Below are positions 53,280-62,185 of a DNA stretch of 64,000 nucleotides, piece after piece. The stretch spans positions 186,001-250,000 of the forward strand of contig NZ_JACIJH010000003.1 in assembly GCF_014199295.1 (NCBI RefSeq), given 5' to 3'. This DNA comes from Sphingopyxis panaciterrulae. Its GTDB lineage: Bacteria > Pseudomonadota > Alphaproteobacteria > Sphingomonadales > Sphingomonadaceae. Both the position numbers and the translations under genes were made by a program. The notes under the pieces were generated by a model. The model was given only the letters and a program-made list of their open reading frames with translations, was not told the origin of the DNA and made no database searches. How positions within the stretch are numbered: the first letter of the stretch is position 1; the number at the start of each line of letters is the position of its first letter.

Positions 53280-53309
53280 GAAGCGCGCCGCCGAACGGCA
53301 GCGCGCTTC
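53280..53309. other. Stable hairpin between the DUF465 gene and terC
   Basis: GAAGCGCGCCGCC, loop GAAC, GGCAGCGCGCTTC form a 13-base stem with one wobble. It is 23 bases before the terC ATG on its transcript strand. It may be a terminator of the preceding gene (no T-run on that strand) or a leader structure of terC. Confidence 0.5.
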
Positions 53310-53326
53310 CAGATATTTTATCGGAT

Positions 53327-53509
53327 CTAGCGGGCGTGGACGGGGCGCCGCATCAGCGACGCGATTCGGTCCTTGACCGCAAGCTTCAGCTTTTTGAGCC
53401 GGAGCACGCGGAACGGATCGCCGCCGCGCCGGCGCGCCTCGCGCCGCACCGCGTCGTCGAGACGCCGGTGCAGCTCGGTCAGCCGAAAGATATGGGGATT
53501 TACAGACAT
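53327..53509 (-). CDS. DUF465 (YdcH-like) small protein
   Basis: This 60-residue basic protein includes IFRLTELHRRLDDAVRREA and FRVLRLKKLKLAVKDRIASL, the two-helix pattern of the YdcH/DUF465 family. The ATG at 53509 has a perfect AGGAGG ribosome site seven bases upstream. The family is common in Alphaproteobacteria and its function is unknown. It is upstream of terC on the same strand. Confidence 0.85.
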   Translation of the reverse strand: MSVNPHIFRLTELHRRLDDAVRREARRRGGDPFRVLRLKKLKLAVKDRIASLMRRPVHAR

Positions 53510-53775
53510 AGGGCCTCCTGATCGAGCGAACTCAAAACAGGTGACGCCGACGCCGGGACCCGTGTCAGGGGGGAGAGCTGGGCCGCAAAGCATCGGTGTC
53601 ACCCGATGCGGTCCGACATCACGCCGCGGGAAAATCCCGCCAACGCCAGAGGGGCCCGGCCCGCATATCCGCAATCTAGGGTCGCCCATGCCGGCTTTCA
53701 AGTCTTTGCGCTTCGCCCGCGCATCATGTTAGCTCGCGGGATAACGACCCACCCCTCTCGATCGGAGGAAATTCC

Positions 53776-54543
53776 ATGTCCGTTCTCGTCATGCGCGATG
53801 GCCCGGTTACCGTCGTCACCATCGACCGGCCGGCGAAGCGCAACGCCGTCGATCCCGCGACCGCCGTCGCGCTGCGCGACGCCTTCGCGGCCTTCGCCGC
53901 CGAAGAAAGCGCGCGCGTCGCGATCCTGACCGGCAGCGAAGGCCATTTCTGTGCCGGCTTCGACCTGGGTGCGGTCGGCACGGCGGGCTACGATCCCGAC
54001 GGGCCGGGACCGATGGGGCCGACGCGGATGCTGCTCGAAAAGCCGGTGATCGCCGCGGTCGAGGGCCACGCGGTCGCCGGTGGGCTCGAACTCGCGCTCT
54101 GGTGCGACCTGCGCGTCACCGCGGAAAGCGCGGTGTTCGGCGTCTATTGCCGACGCTGGGGCGTACCGCTGATCGACGGCGGAACGGTGCGGCTGCCGCG
54201 AATCGTCGGCCAGGGCCGCGCCCTCGACATGATCCTCACCGGGCGCCCCGTCACCGCCGACGAAGCGCACCGCATCGGCCTCGCCGACCGCGTCGTTGCT
54301 GACGGCCAAGCCCTCGCCGCCGCGATCAACCTCGCCAAACAGATCGCAGCCTTCCCACAAATCTGCATGAACAGCGACCGGCTCAGCGCCTATCGCCAAT
54401 GGGATTTCGAAATCGAAGGCGCGCTTGCGCACGAAGCGCACGCCGGGGCCACCCCGTTACGCGCAGGCGCTGCGGACGGAGCCAAGCGCTTTACCGATGG
54501 CGATGGACGCGGCGGCAGCTTCGCCACTTTCACAGGGGGATGA
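53776..54543 (+). CDS. Enoyl-CoA hydratase/isomerase family protein
   Basis: This 255-residue crotonase-fold enzyme acts on acyl-CoA substrates. TIDRPAKRNAVDPATAVALRD, AILTGSEGHFCAGFDLGAV (first oxyanion-hole strand) and EKPVIAAVEGHAVAGGLELAL (second) are standard. FGVYCRRWGVPLIDGGTVRLPRIVGQGRAL carries the catalytic region: an Asp (IDGG) but no clear second Glu where hydratases have E144/E164, so the reaction may differ from simple hydration. The start follows a GGAGG site and the gene is monocistronic. Confidence 0.9.
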   Translation: MSVLVMRDGPVTVVTIDRPAKRNAVDPATAVALRDAFAAFAAEESARVAILTGSEGHFCAGFDLGAVGTAGYDPDGPGPMGPTRMLLEKPVIAAVEGHAVAGGLELALWCDLRVTAESAVFGVYCRRWGVPLIDGGTVRLPRIVGQGRALDMILTGRPVTADEAHRIGLADRVVADGQALAAAINLAKQIAAFPQICMNSDRLSAYRQWDFEIEGALAHEAHAGATPLRAGAADGAKRFTDGDGRGGSFATFTGG

Positions 54544-54738
54544 CGGGAAGCGATGGATCGCAGCCACGCTGCTCGTCGCAATATCGCGAAAGGGAACAAG
54601 GTGGCCCCCCAGGGGCAAGCCCGGGGTGCCGAAGGTTGGGAGGGGGCATAGCGCGCGTGCGACCTCTGCAACTTTGCAGACCACAACGCGTGAGAATCGG
54701 CATTTCTTTTTAGCGCCAGGCGATGCCGGCGGCCGCGA

Positions 54739-55563
54739 TCAAGAAATTCGATTGAAATGCGTCGTTTCCAGTTTTTGAAGCTTGTCGCTGGACCAGACAA
54801 TCGTTTCGGTCATGGAGTTCAAATCCTTGGCGACGGTATAGACTCGCGTCGACACTCGCGCGCCTGCCTTTCCCAATGTCATCACCAATGTGTCCGGCGC
54901 CGGCTGACGCAGGGCAACACTATCGATGAAATCCATATTGCCGGTGACCGGTACGGGGACGCCATCGAGAGCAGCGGTCGATTCCGCATGCTTGCGGAAG
55001 CCGTCTGGCCCGACGATTTCGACACGCGTCGTCCATTTGCCGTCTTGCGATGCGCGGAACGTCATCGTTACCCGTTGAGGCCGTTCCTTCTCGGGCATGA
55101 GCGATGCGTCCAGCGACCAGCTTCCGACCAGCGGCAACGGCATGGAGGTGGCGCTGTAAACCGTGTCGGCTGTTCCGACGGGATCGGCGGAAGGGGCGGC
55201 TGCGAACATTAATCCGGCCGCGGCCAGGGGTATTGCGATGAGCATGACGATCATTCCTTTCGAACTGCGAACCCCAACGGTTGCGGTGTGCGCCAAGTCC
55301 TCCACGGTGGAGCGCTGGCTCGAAAGATCGATATTTTCGTCACAAGTTTTTTGGAGGTCCAGAAGCCGCGCCAATTCGCGGCTGCTGCCTACGCCTGTCT
55401 TACGGCGAGCGGAACGCAAACGCTCGTTAATCGAGGTTTCCGAACGGCCCAGACGCGCTGCGATAGTCTTGACGGTATGCCCGGCGACCAACAGGCGCAA
55501 AATTTCCATTTCCCGGTCGGTGAGGCATGCGGACAAGCTAGGAACAGGTTCATTGGCAAACAT
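54739..55563 (-). CDS. LuxR-type HTH regulator with a membrane anchor and extracytoplasmic domain
   Basis: This 274-residue protein has an N-terminal LuxR/GerE HTH (CLTDREMEILRLLVAGHTVKTIAARLGRSETSINERLRSA, 13-52) and one membrane helix (SKGMIVMLIAIPLAAAGLMFAAA, about 101-123). The C-terminal half, probably periplasmic, is rich in strands (LVGSWSLDASLMPEKERPQRVTMTFRASQDGKWTTRVEIVGPDG). That half is of unknown family; it resembles DUF-type lipocalin/beta-barrel ligand domains only loosely. It may be a one-component membrane sensor that binds DNA from the membrane, like CadC or ToxR. No partner gene is adjacent. Confidence 0.78.
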   Translation of the reverse strand: MFANEPVPSLSACLTDREMEILRLLVAGHTVKTIAARLGRSETSINERLRSARRKTGVGSSRELARLLDLQKTCDENIDLSSQRSTVEDLAHTATVGVRSSKGMIVMLIAIPLAAAGLMFAAAPSADPVGTADTVYSATSMPLPLVGSWSLDASLMPEKERPQRVTMTFRASQDGKWTTRVEIVGPDGFRKHAESTAALDGVPVPVTGNMDFIDSVALRQPAPDTLVMTLGKAGARVSTRVYTVAKDLNSMTETIVWSSDKLQKLETTHFNRIS

Positions 55564-55767
55564 GTCTTTCGCTCACCACAGCCTCACGAACAGGTCCATC
55601 CCAATTTAATTGGGAAACGGCAGCAGGACCAGACCGAGCATGGAGAGAAGCGGGCGTTGAAACATCGTCGGCGGCATGACCCCGAAGGAGATGATTCCAA
55701 TAATCCCACCCGGATCCGACGAGCGGGTCCGCATCCGCAAATGACCCACGGCGTTCCGCGTCTATGG

Positions 55768-57081
55768 CTACCCCTTCGCCAAGAGCTTCATGGCCATCGA
55801 CGTCAGCGCCTCGGTCGCGGTCGAAATCACCGCGGGTGCGTCGGGTGCCCAGAAGGGCGAATGGAGGCTCGGCAGTGTGCGGCCTTCCGTCTTCGCTGCC
55901 TCGATCTCGGCAGCCGGAACGCCGCCGACCCAGAAGATCAGGCTCTTGATGCTCTTGTCATCGCGGGCGAAGCGCCCGAAATCCTCGCCGCCCATGACCG
56001 GCGGCATCTGGACGACGCGCTGCTCGCCGAAGCGGGCCTTGAGCAGCACCGCCATCTTTTCGGTAAAATCGGGGGTGTTGAAGGTCGAGGGCGTATATTC
56101 GTTGCGGTCGATCTTCACCACCGGCATCTTGTCGTCGGGCAGGCCGGCCGCGATCGCCTCACCCTTCGCAACGCGCGCGATGCCGTCGAGCAGCTTGTCG
56201 CGCACCTCGTCGGTATAGCTGCGCACCGTCAGTTGCAGCTTCGCCTCGTCGGGAATGATGTTGTGCTTCGCCCCGGCGTGGAAGCTGCCAACGGTGACGA
56301 CCGCCGAATCGAGCGGGCTGACCTCGCGCGACACGAGCGTCTGAAGCGCACCGACGATCCGGCTCGCGAGGACGATCGGGTCCTTCGTCGTCTGCGGATA
56401 GGCGCCGTGACCACCGATGCCCTTCACCGTGATGTCGACGCTGTCGACATTGGCGAGCGCGTAGCCCGGCGTATAGCCGATCATTCCAGCCGGAAACTGC
56501 GCCGCGTCGTGGAAGGCGAGCGTATATTCGGGCTTCGGAAAGCGCGTGTAGAGCCCGTCCTCGAGCATCATCCGCGCACCCGCGCCGCGTTCCTCCGCAG
56601 GCTGGCCGATCATCACCAGCGTGCCCGACCATTTCGCCTTGTTCGCCGCCATCAGCCGTGCGACGCCGATCCAACTCGTCATATGGGTATCGTGGCCGCA
56701 GGCATGCATGACGCCGGTCTCGACGCCTTCGTCCGTCGTCACCCGGACCTTCGAGGCGCCGGACAGCCCGGTCTGCTCGGTCACGGGCAGCCCGTCCATG
56801 TCGGCGCGAACCAGCACCACCGGTCCCGCGCCATTCTTCATCACCGCGACGACGCCGGTGCCGCCGACCTTTTCGGTGACCTCGAACCCGAGCTTGCGCG
56901 CCTCGGCAGCCAGGATGCCCGCCGAGCGGACTTCGTGGAAGCTGAGTTCGGGATGGGCGTGAAAATCGGCGTAGAGGGTCATCAGCGAAGGCATCTGCGT
57001 CTTGACCTGCTCGCCGAGCGTCTGCGCCGCCGCGGGTGCCGTCAAGGCCAGCGCCGCGCAAGCCGTCCAGAAAAACCTCAT
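55768..57081 (-). CDS. Secreted M20-family amidohydrolase
   Basis: This 437-residue exported metallopeptidase has a signal peptide ending in APAAAQ (about residue 20). It is of the M20/IAP type (hippurate hydrolase, N-acyl amino acid amidohydrolase). Metal-site motifs are GVMHACGHDTHM, MIGQPAEERGAGARMML and PPVMGGEDFGRF. The dimerisation region includes GIGGHGAYPQTTKDPIVLAS. It is followed by a DUF4893 gene end-to-end on the same strand and may clear N-acylated amino acids or peptides. Confidence 0.93.
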   Translation of the reverse strand: MRFFWTACAALALTAPAAAQTLGEQVKTQMPSLMTLYADFHAHPELSFHEVRSAGILAAEARKLGFEVTEKVGGTGVVAVMKNGAGPVVLVRADMDGLPVTEQTGLSGASKVRVTTDEGVETGVMHACGHDTHMTSWIGVARLMAANKAKWSGTLVMIGQPAEERGAGARMMLEDGLYTRFPKPEYTLAFHDAAQFPAGMIGYTPGYALANVDSVDITVKGIGGHGAYPQTTKDPIVLASRIVGALQTLVSREVSPLDSAVVTVGSFHAGAKHNIIPDEAKLQLTVRSYTDEVRDKLLDGIARVAKGEAIAAGLPDDKMPVVKIDRNEYTPSTFNTPDFTEKMAVLLKARFGEQRVVQMPPVMGGEDFGRFARDDKSIKSLIFWVGGVPAAEIEAAKTEGRTLPSLHSPFWAPDAPAVISTATEALTSMAMKLLAKG

Positions 57082-57097
57082 CCCCTGTCCTTTCGCC

Positions 57098-57742
57098 CTA
57101 TGGTTCCGCCGGAACCAGTTCGATCACGTCGAGCAGTGATTCATACGCAGGCGCAGGTAGCACCAGTCGCCAGCGTTCGTCACCGATCCGCTCGATCAAT
57201 CCCGCCATGTCGCGCATCCGGTCGCTGCCATAGTCCATCGGTAACTTTTCGTCGCCGAGTTCGAGCGTGCCGAGGAATATCTGCCGCTTCGCATTGTCGG
57301 GAAATATCCGCCCGACCGGCCGCTGCGAGCCGGTCAACTTGGTCAGGCTGGCCGCCCCCTGTCCCGCATCGACGCGACAGCGGAACCAGCTATAGGCAAT
57401 ATAGCCTAGCGTCCCTGTCCGTGCGCCGACCTTGATCGTACGGCAGCGATAGTCGCCCGCCGGCAGATGCGAATCGGGCAGCGCCGCCGTCGGTTGCAGC
57501 ACCACCCCTTCGCGCGCGATGTCGGCGCCATAGCCCTTGGCACGCGCGTCGGCGAGCGCCGCCTGCCAGCTCGCATACCAGCCACGGATGCGCGCACGAT
57601 CCTGCTCGGTAGCGACCGACCGCCACGCCCGCGCCTCCGGCACGTCGGCGGCCGACGGCGGTATCGTCGGCACCGCCTGACAGCCGGCAACGCCAAAGGC
57701 GACCGCAGACGCGGTCAATAAAAAGCTAATACGACCCCACAT
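57098..57742 (-). CDS. DUF4893 lipoprotein
   Basis: This 214-residue protein has lipobox GVAGC (about residue 21) after a signal sequence (MWGRISFLLTASAVAF). GDYRCRTIKVGA, GYIAYSWFRCRVD and LTGSQRPVGRIFPD are the DUF4893 pattern; two Cys may pair. The start at 57742 was chosen for the signal peptide. It ends 16 bases before the M20 gene's start codon region on the same strand, so the two could be cotranscribed. The function is unknown. Confidence 0.85.
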   Translation of the reverse strand: MWGRISFLLTASAVAFGVAGCQAVPTIPPSAADVPEARAWRSVATEQDRARIRGWYASWQAALADARAKGYGADIAREGVVLQPTAALPDSHLPAGDYRCRTIKVGARTGTLGYIAYSWFRCRVDAGQGAASLTKLTGSQRPVGRIFPDNAKRQIFLGTLELGDEKLPMDYGSDRMRDMAGLIERIGDERWRLVLPAPAYESLLDVIELVPAEP

Positions 57743-57826
57743 AGTCTCCGCCCCTCCCCGGTTCGGTCCGGGCCAAGCCTTAGGAGAAGGTGAAGCAATG
57801 CTCAAGATCGCACACGGCCAATATGC

Positions 57827-58612
57827 TCAGGCGGCCGTCCAGCCGCCGTCGACGCTCAGGTTGGCGCCGGTGATGTTCGCCGCCTCGTCGCGGGTCAGGA
57901 AGGCGGCGAGCGCCGCGACCTGCTCGACGGTGACGAACTGCTTGGTCGGCTGGCCCGCGAGCAGCACGTCGTTGATGACCTGCTCGCGCGTCATGCCGCG
58001 CGCCTTCATCGTGTCGGGAATCTGATTCTCGACCAGCGGCGTCCAGACATAGCCGGGGCTGATGCAATTGACGGTGATCCCTGCCTCGGCCACCTCGAGC
58101 GCGACGGTCTTGGTCAGCCCGGCGAGCCCGTGCTTCGCGGCGACATAGGCAGATTTGAACGGCGAGGCGACGAGCGAGTGCGCGGAGGCGGTGCCGATGA
58201 TCCGTCCCCACCCCTTCTTTCGCATCCCGGGCACGGCATGGCGGATGGTGTGGAACGCCGACGACAGGTTGAGCGCGAGAATCAGATCCCATTTCTCGGG
58301 CGGAAAATCTTCGATCGGCGACACGAACTGGGTGCCGGCATTGTTCACCAGGATGTCGACGCCGCCCATATCCTTGTCGGCGCGCGCGAACATCCCCTCG
58401 ATCTCCTCGGGCTTGGTGAGGTCGGCGCCGTCATAGGCGGCCTTGCCGTCGTTCAGCGCCGCAAGCGCCGCCCGCTCCGCCTCGATCGCATCGGCATCGC
58501 CGAAGCCGTTGATGATGACCGCGGCGCCATGGCCGGCGAGCGCCTTGGCGATGCCGAGCCCGATGCCCGAGGTCGATCCGGTGACGAGGGCGGTCTTGCC
58601 TTTGAGGTGCAT
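57827..58612 (-). CDS. 3-Hydroxybutyrate dehydrogenase
   Basis: This 261-residue SDR enzyme oxidises D-3-hydroxybutyrate to acetoacetate with NAD+. KTALVTGSTSGIGLGIAKAL is the nucleotide loop, DILVNNAGTQFVSPIE the substrate side, IIGTASAHSLVASPFKSAYVAAKHGL the catalytic Ser/Tyr/Lys, and ITVNCISPGYVWTPLVENQI with NLSVDGGWTA the typical bdh C-terminus. The length matches BdhA. A patatin gene lies just upstream; such pairs occur in polyhydroxybutyrate turnover. Confidence 0.94.
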   Translation of the reverse strand: MHLKGKTALVTGSTSGIGLGIAKALAGHGAAVIINGFGDADAIEAERAALAALNDGKAAYDGADLTKPEEIEGMFARADKDMGGVDILVNNAGTQFVSPIEDFPPEKWDLILALNLSSAFHTIRHAVPGMRKKGWGRIIGTASAHSLVASPFKSAYVAAKHGLAGLTKTVALEVAEAGITVNCISPGYVWTPLVENQIPDTMKARGMTREQVINDVLLAGQPTKQFVTVEQVAALAAFLTRDEAANITGANLSVDGGWTAA

Positions 58613-58643
58613 GCGAGGTCCTTTCTTCATAGAGGGGAGAGGG

Positions 58644-59798
58644 TCAGGGAAGGTCGACGGCTTTGGGTCGCAATTGCTCGGCCTGGACCGCGAAGCTTTC
58701 CGATCGGCCCTCGGCAATGCTCTGGGCCAGCAGGTGACCGTCCTTCATCGCCGCTTCGACCGCCGCGCGGCCGAGCGCCCAGTTCGCCTCCATCGTCGAG
58801 CGCGAGAATTCGAAATCGCGTGCGCCGGTCTGCCAGCCGGGCGGTTCGTGGATGAGTTGGACGACGTTGAGCGCCTTGCAGTCGACCATGCGCTCGACCG
58901 CTTTCACTTCCGGCAGGTCGCGCGCGCCGCCGGGCAGACGGGCCAGCATCTTTTCGATCAGCCGATGCTCCTTGCGGCGCCGGACGAGTCCGTCGGAGAT
59001 ACGCCGGGTGCGGCTCGAAAAGCGAATCTCCTTCTCGCGCGACCAGGCTTCCTCCAGGTCGCGCGGCCGTTCGCCGCGGGCCGGGAAAAGGTCGACCTGA
59101 AAGACAAGCATGTCGTCCTTCGCCGCCTCGACGACATATTCGAGCGGAGTGTTCGATACGAGCCCGCCGTCCCAATACCAGATGCCGTCGATCTCGACCG
59201 GCGGCAAGCCGGGCGGCAGCGCGCCCGAGGCGAGGATATGGCGCGCGTCGAGGCGCTCGCTCCGGGTATCGAAATAGCGGAAATTGCCGGTTTCGACCGC
59301 AACCGCGCCGACCGACAGCCGCACCTTGCCGTCGTTGACCCGGTCCCAGTCGACCAGCCGGTCCAGCGTCCCGGCCAGCGGCGCGGTGTCGTAAAAGCTG
59401 ACCGCCTCGGGCGTCTGCGGCCTTGCGAACGGCGCGGGCGGCCAGCGCGGGGTGAAGAAGCCCGGCACGCCAAAGGTCGCGACCTGCCCCGCCGCCGCAA
59501 TATGCGTCCATTCGCGCACCCAGTCATTGTCGATCCCCGGCAGCGCGGGCAGCGCCGAGGACACGCCGTCCCAGAAGCTACGCAGCTTCCCCACCGCTTC
59601 GTCGCGCGGATTGCCGGCGATGATCGCGGCGTTGACCGCGCCGATCGAGATGCCCGCGACCCAGTCGAGTTCGATCCCGCGTTCGATCAGCGCCTCATAG
59701 ACCCCGGCCTGATAGGCGCCGAGCGCGCCGCCGCCCTGCAGCACGAGGACGACGAGGTCGGGAAGCGGCAAGGCGGCGGAGGCGGCGCGGCGCGGCAT
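58644..59798 (-). CDS. Patatin-like phospholipase with DUF3734
   Basis: This 384-residue protein has the patatin nucleophile motif VAGISIGAVNAAII (GxSxG) after LVVLVLQGGGALGAYQAG (oxyanion loop), and the dyad Asp in WYWDGGLVSNTPLEYV. The C-terminal third (ARDLPEVKAVERMVDCKALN onward) is the DUF3734 extension common in bacterial patatins. It is the first gene of a pair with 3-hydroxybutyrate dehydrogenase. A lipase or PHB-granule role is inferred. Confidence 0.92.
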   Translation of the reverse strand: MPRRAASAALPLPDLVVLVLQGGGALGAYQAGVYEALIERGIELDWVAGISIGAVNAAIIAGNPRDEAVGKLRSFWDGVSSALPALPGIDNDWVREWTHIAAAGQVATFGVPGFFTPRWPPAPFARPQTPEAVSFYDTAPLAGTLDRLVDWDRVNDGKVRLSVGAVAVETGNFRYFDTRSERLDARHILASGALPPGLPPVEIDGIWYWDGGLVSNTPLEYVVEAAKDDMLVFQVDLFPARGERPRDLEEAWSREKEIRFSSRTRRISDGLVRRRKEHRLIEKMLARLPGGARDLPEVKAVERMVDCKALNVVQLIHEPPGWQTGARDFEFSRSTMEANWALGRAAVEAAMKDGHLLAQSIAEGRSESFAVQAEQLRPKAVDLP

Positions 59799-59961
59799 GG
59801 GACTCGGGCGATCCTTTTGCTTGGTGGCGCGGAAGGCCTGCTAGGTGAACCCCGCGCGCGCCCATTGCAACCCCGCGCCGCCGCTCCATAGCCTCTTCCC
59901 ATCGGCGCAAGCTGCTGTCACAACGGATGAAGACGACAATCTTTTCGCTGGAGAGCCTTTC

Positions 59962-60864
59962 ATGCGCCTCGACGATTATGATCCCGGTGACGACATCCGC
60001 GATCTCGGGCGCGGGGGCGGTGGTTTCGGCGGCGGGGGTGGCGGCATGGGCGGGCTGCTCGTCGGACTGCTGCCGATGCTGCTCGGCCGCAAGATGGGCT
60101 GCGGGACGATCCTGCTGCTCGGCGTACTCGCCTTCGTCTTTCTCGGCCCCGGCGCGAACATGCTGAGCACCGGCGGCGGCACGACCGACCCGATGGCCGA
60201 CAGCCGCAGCGGCGCCAATGTCGCCTGCGACACGGCGGCCGAGAAATTCGCCTGCAACGTCTTCGGATCGACGCATCAGGTGTGGAGCCAGGTCATCAAC
60301 GGCTATAAGCGGCCTACGCTCAATTTCTTCACCGACCAGAATCAGTCAGGCTGCGGTGCCGCGCAGGCCGCGATGGGCCCCTTCTATTGCCCCGCCGATC
60401 AGGGCGTCTACCTCGACACCGCCTTCTTCAACGAACTCGCGCAACGCTTCAGTGCGGCGGGCGACGCCGCGCAGGCCTATGTCGTCGCGCATGAAGTCGG
60501 TCACCATATCCAGACGATCACGGGCATTTCGGACCAGGTCCGCCAGGCGCAGCAGCGCGCCTCGCAGGCCGAGGGCAATGCGCTGCAGGTGCGGATGGAA
60601 TTGCAGGCCGATTGCTACGCCGGCGTCTGGGCCGCGCGGGCGCGCAACAGCGCGGGCCAGCCGGCCATGGAGCCGGGCGACATGGAGGAAGCGATGACCG
60701 CCGCCAACGCGATCGGCGACGACACGCTGATGCGCTCGGCCGGCCAGCGCCCGGTGCCCGAGAGTTTCACCCACGGCACCAGCGCGCAGCGCATGACCTG
60801 GCTGCGCCGCGGCCTCGAGACCGGAGACCCGCGCCAGTGCGACACGTTCAATGCCTCGCTCTGA
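59962..60864 (+). CDS. Neutral zinc metallopeptidase (YpfJ/COG2321)
   Basis: This 300-residue membrane-anchored metallopeptidase has a Gly-rich N-terminus (GRGGGGFGGGGGGMGG), then a helix (GTILLLGVLAFVFLGPGANM) and the catalytic domain. HEVGHH in AYVVAHEVGHHIQTITGIS is the HExxH zinc site, and RMELQADCYAGVWAA holds the third-ligand region. The ATG at 59962 gives the expected size. Cys residues (e.g. in ACDTAAEKFACNVF) probably form disulphides. Its last bases overlap the amidohydrolase start. Confidence 0.92.
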   Translation: MRLDDYDPGDDIRDLGRGGGGFGGGGGGMGGLLVGLLPMLLGRKMGCGTILLLGVLAFVFLGPGANMLSTGGGTTDPMADSRSGANVACDTAAEKFACNVFGSTHQVWSQVINGYKRPTLNFFTDQNQSGCGAAQAAMGPFYCPADQGVYLDTAFFNELAQRFSAAGDAAQAYVVAHEVGHHIQTITGISDQVRQAQQRASQAEGNALQVRMELQADCYAGVWAARARNSAGQPAMEPGDMEEAMTAANAIGDDTLMRSAGQRPVPESFTHGTSAQRMTWLRRGLETGDPRQCDTFNASL

Positions 60865-62117
60865 CCGCACTCGCGGCCGGGCTGGTCGCGGCGCCGGCCA
60901 CCGCCGAAACCCTCTATGTCGAAACCGGGCGGCTGATCGATGGGATGACCGATCGGGTCCGCACCGGTCAGTGCGTGATGATCGAGGACGAACGGATCAC
61001 CGCGGTCGCCGACTGCGGCACGACGCCGGCAGGTGCGACCCGGCTCGATTGGTCGGCCTATACCGTGCTGCCGGGCCTGATCGACCTCCACACCCACCTC
61101 GCCGACGTCGGACAGAGCGCCGACCTCGCTGCGCCGATGAAGGCCTCGCCCGCCGAGACCGCGCTCGTCGGCGCGCGTAACGCCCGGGTCACGCTCGACG
61201 CTGGCTTCACCAGCGTCCGCGATGTCGGCACCTATCGCGGCCTGACCGACGTCGCACTGCGCAATGCGATCGAGCGCGGCGACGTACCGGGACCGCGGAT
61301 GTGGGTCGCCGGCGCCTATATCACCATTCCCGGCGGCGGCGGCGAACTGAACGGCGTCGTCCCCAACGAGCAATTGCCACCCGACATGCGCCTGGGCGTC
61401 GCCACAACGCCCGATGAAGCGGCCGCGAAGGCCGCCTTTCTGCTCGATCAAGGCGCCGATTTCATCAAGACGATCGCGACCGGCGCCGTGCTCGCGATCG
61501 GCACCGAGCCCGGCGCGCCCGAATTGTCCGAAGAGCAATTGCGCGCGGTGGTGAAGGTCGCGCATGCCCGCGGCAAGCGCGTCACCGCGCACGCCCACGG
61601 TGCCGAAGGAATCAAGAATGCGATCCGCGCCGGGGTCGACAGCATCGAACATGCCAGCCTCGCCGACGAGGAGGCGCTGCAGATGGCGAAAGCACACGGC
61701 ACCTGGCTCGTCATGGACATCTACAACGGCACCTATATCGATGAGGAAGGCACGCGCGAAGGCTGGCCCGAGGAATATCTGCGCAAGAATCGCGAAACCA
61801 CCGACACGCAGCGCGCCGCCTTCCGCCGTGCGGTCGAACTCGGCGTCAGGATCGGCTACGGCACCGACGCCGGCGTCTATCCGCACGGGTTCAACGCACG
61901 GCAATTCCGCAACATGGTCAAATATGGCATGACGCCGATGCAGGCGATCCAGGCCGCCACCGGCCGCGCCGCCGAGGAGATGGGCCGCGACGACGTGGGC
62001 GCGATCGCCCCCGGCCGCTACGCTGACATGATCGCGGTCAAGGCCGACCCGCTTGCCGACATCACGGTACTCGAAACGATCGACCATGTGATGAAAGGGG
62101 GAACAATGGTTCGATAG
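60837..62117 (+). CDS. Secreted amidohydrolase, metal-dependent
   Basis: This 426-residue exported enzyme has a signal peptide (MRHVQCLALTALAAGLVAAP, then TA). Its metal site is complete: GLIDLHTHLADVG (HxH), ADFIKTIATGAV (carboxylated Lys), RVTAHAHGAEG, DSIEHAS and GYGTDAGVYPHG. The C-terminal GAIAPGRYADMIAVKADPL is typical. GTG at 60837 was chosen because it alone gives a complete signal peptide; it overlaps the zinc-peptidase gene by 28 bases in another frame. An imidazolonepropionase- or prolidase-like role on small peptides is likely. Confidence 0.88.
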   Translation: MRHVQCLALTALAAGLVAAPATAETLYVETGRLIDGMTDRVRTGQCVMIEDERITAVADCGTTPAGATRLDWSAYTVLPGLIDLHTHLADVGQSADLAAPMKASPAETALVGARNARVTLDAGFTSVRDVGTYRGLTDVALRNAIERGDVPGPRMWVAGAYITIPGGGGELNGVVPNEQLPPDMRLGVATTPDEAAAKAAFLLDQGADFIKTIATGAVLAIGTEPGAPELSEEQLRAVVKVAHARGKRVTAHAHGAEGIKNAIRAGVDSIEHASLADEEALQMAKAHGTWLVMDIYNGTYIDEEGTREGWPEEYLRKNRETTDTQRAAFRRAVELGVRIGYGTDAGVYPHGFNARQFRNMVKYGMTPMQAIQAATGRAAEEMGRDDVGAIAPGRYADMIAVKADPLADITVLETIDHVMKGGTMVR

Positions 62118-62185
62118 CCGTCGCCCTGCCCTTTGCGAAGGCGATGAATCGTTGAACCTTTCCGACGGAACGTTAAACCCGTCTC

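Noticed and set aside
53258..53326. yybP-ykoY manganese riboswitch before terC
   Set aside because: Only one hairpin seen; the conserved loops of that riboswitch were not found.
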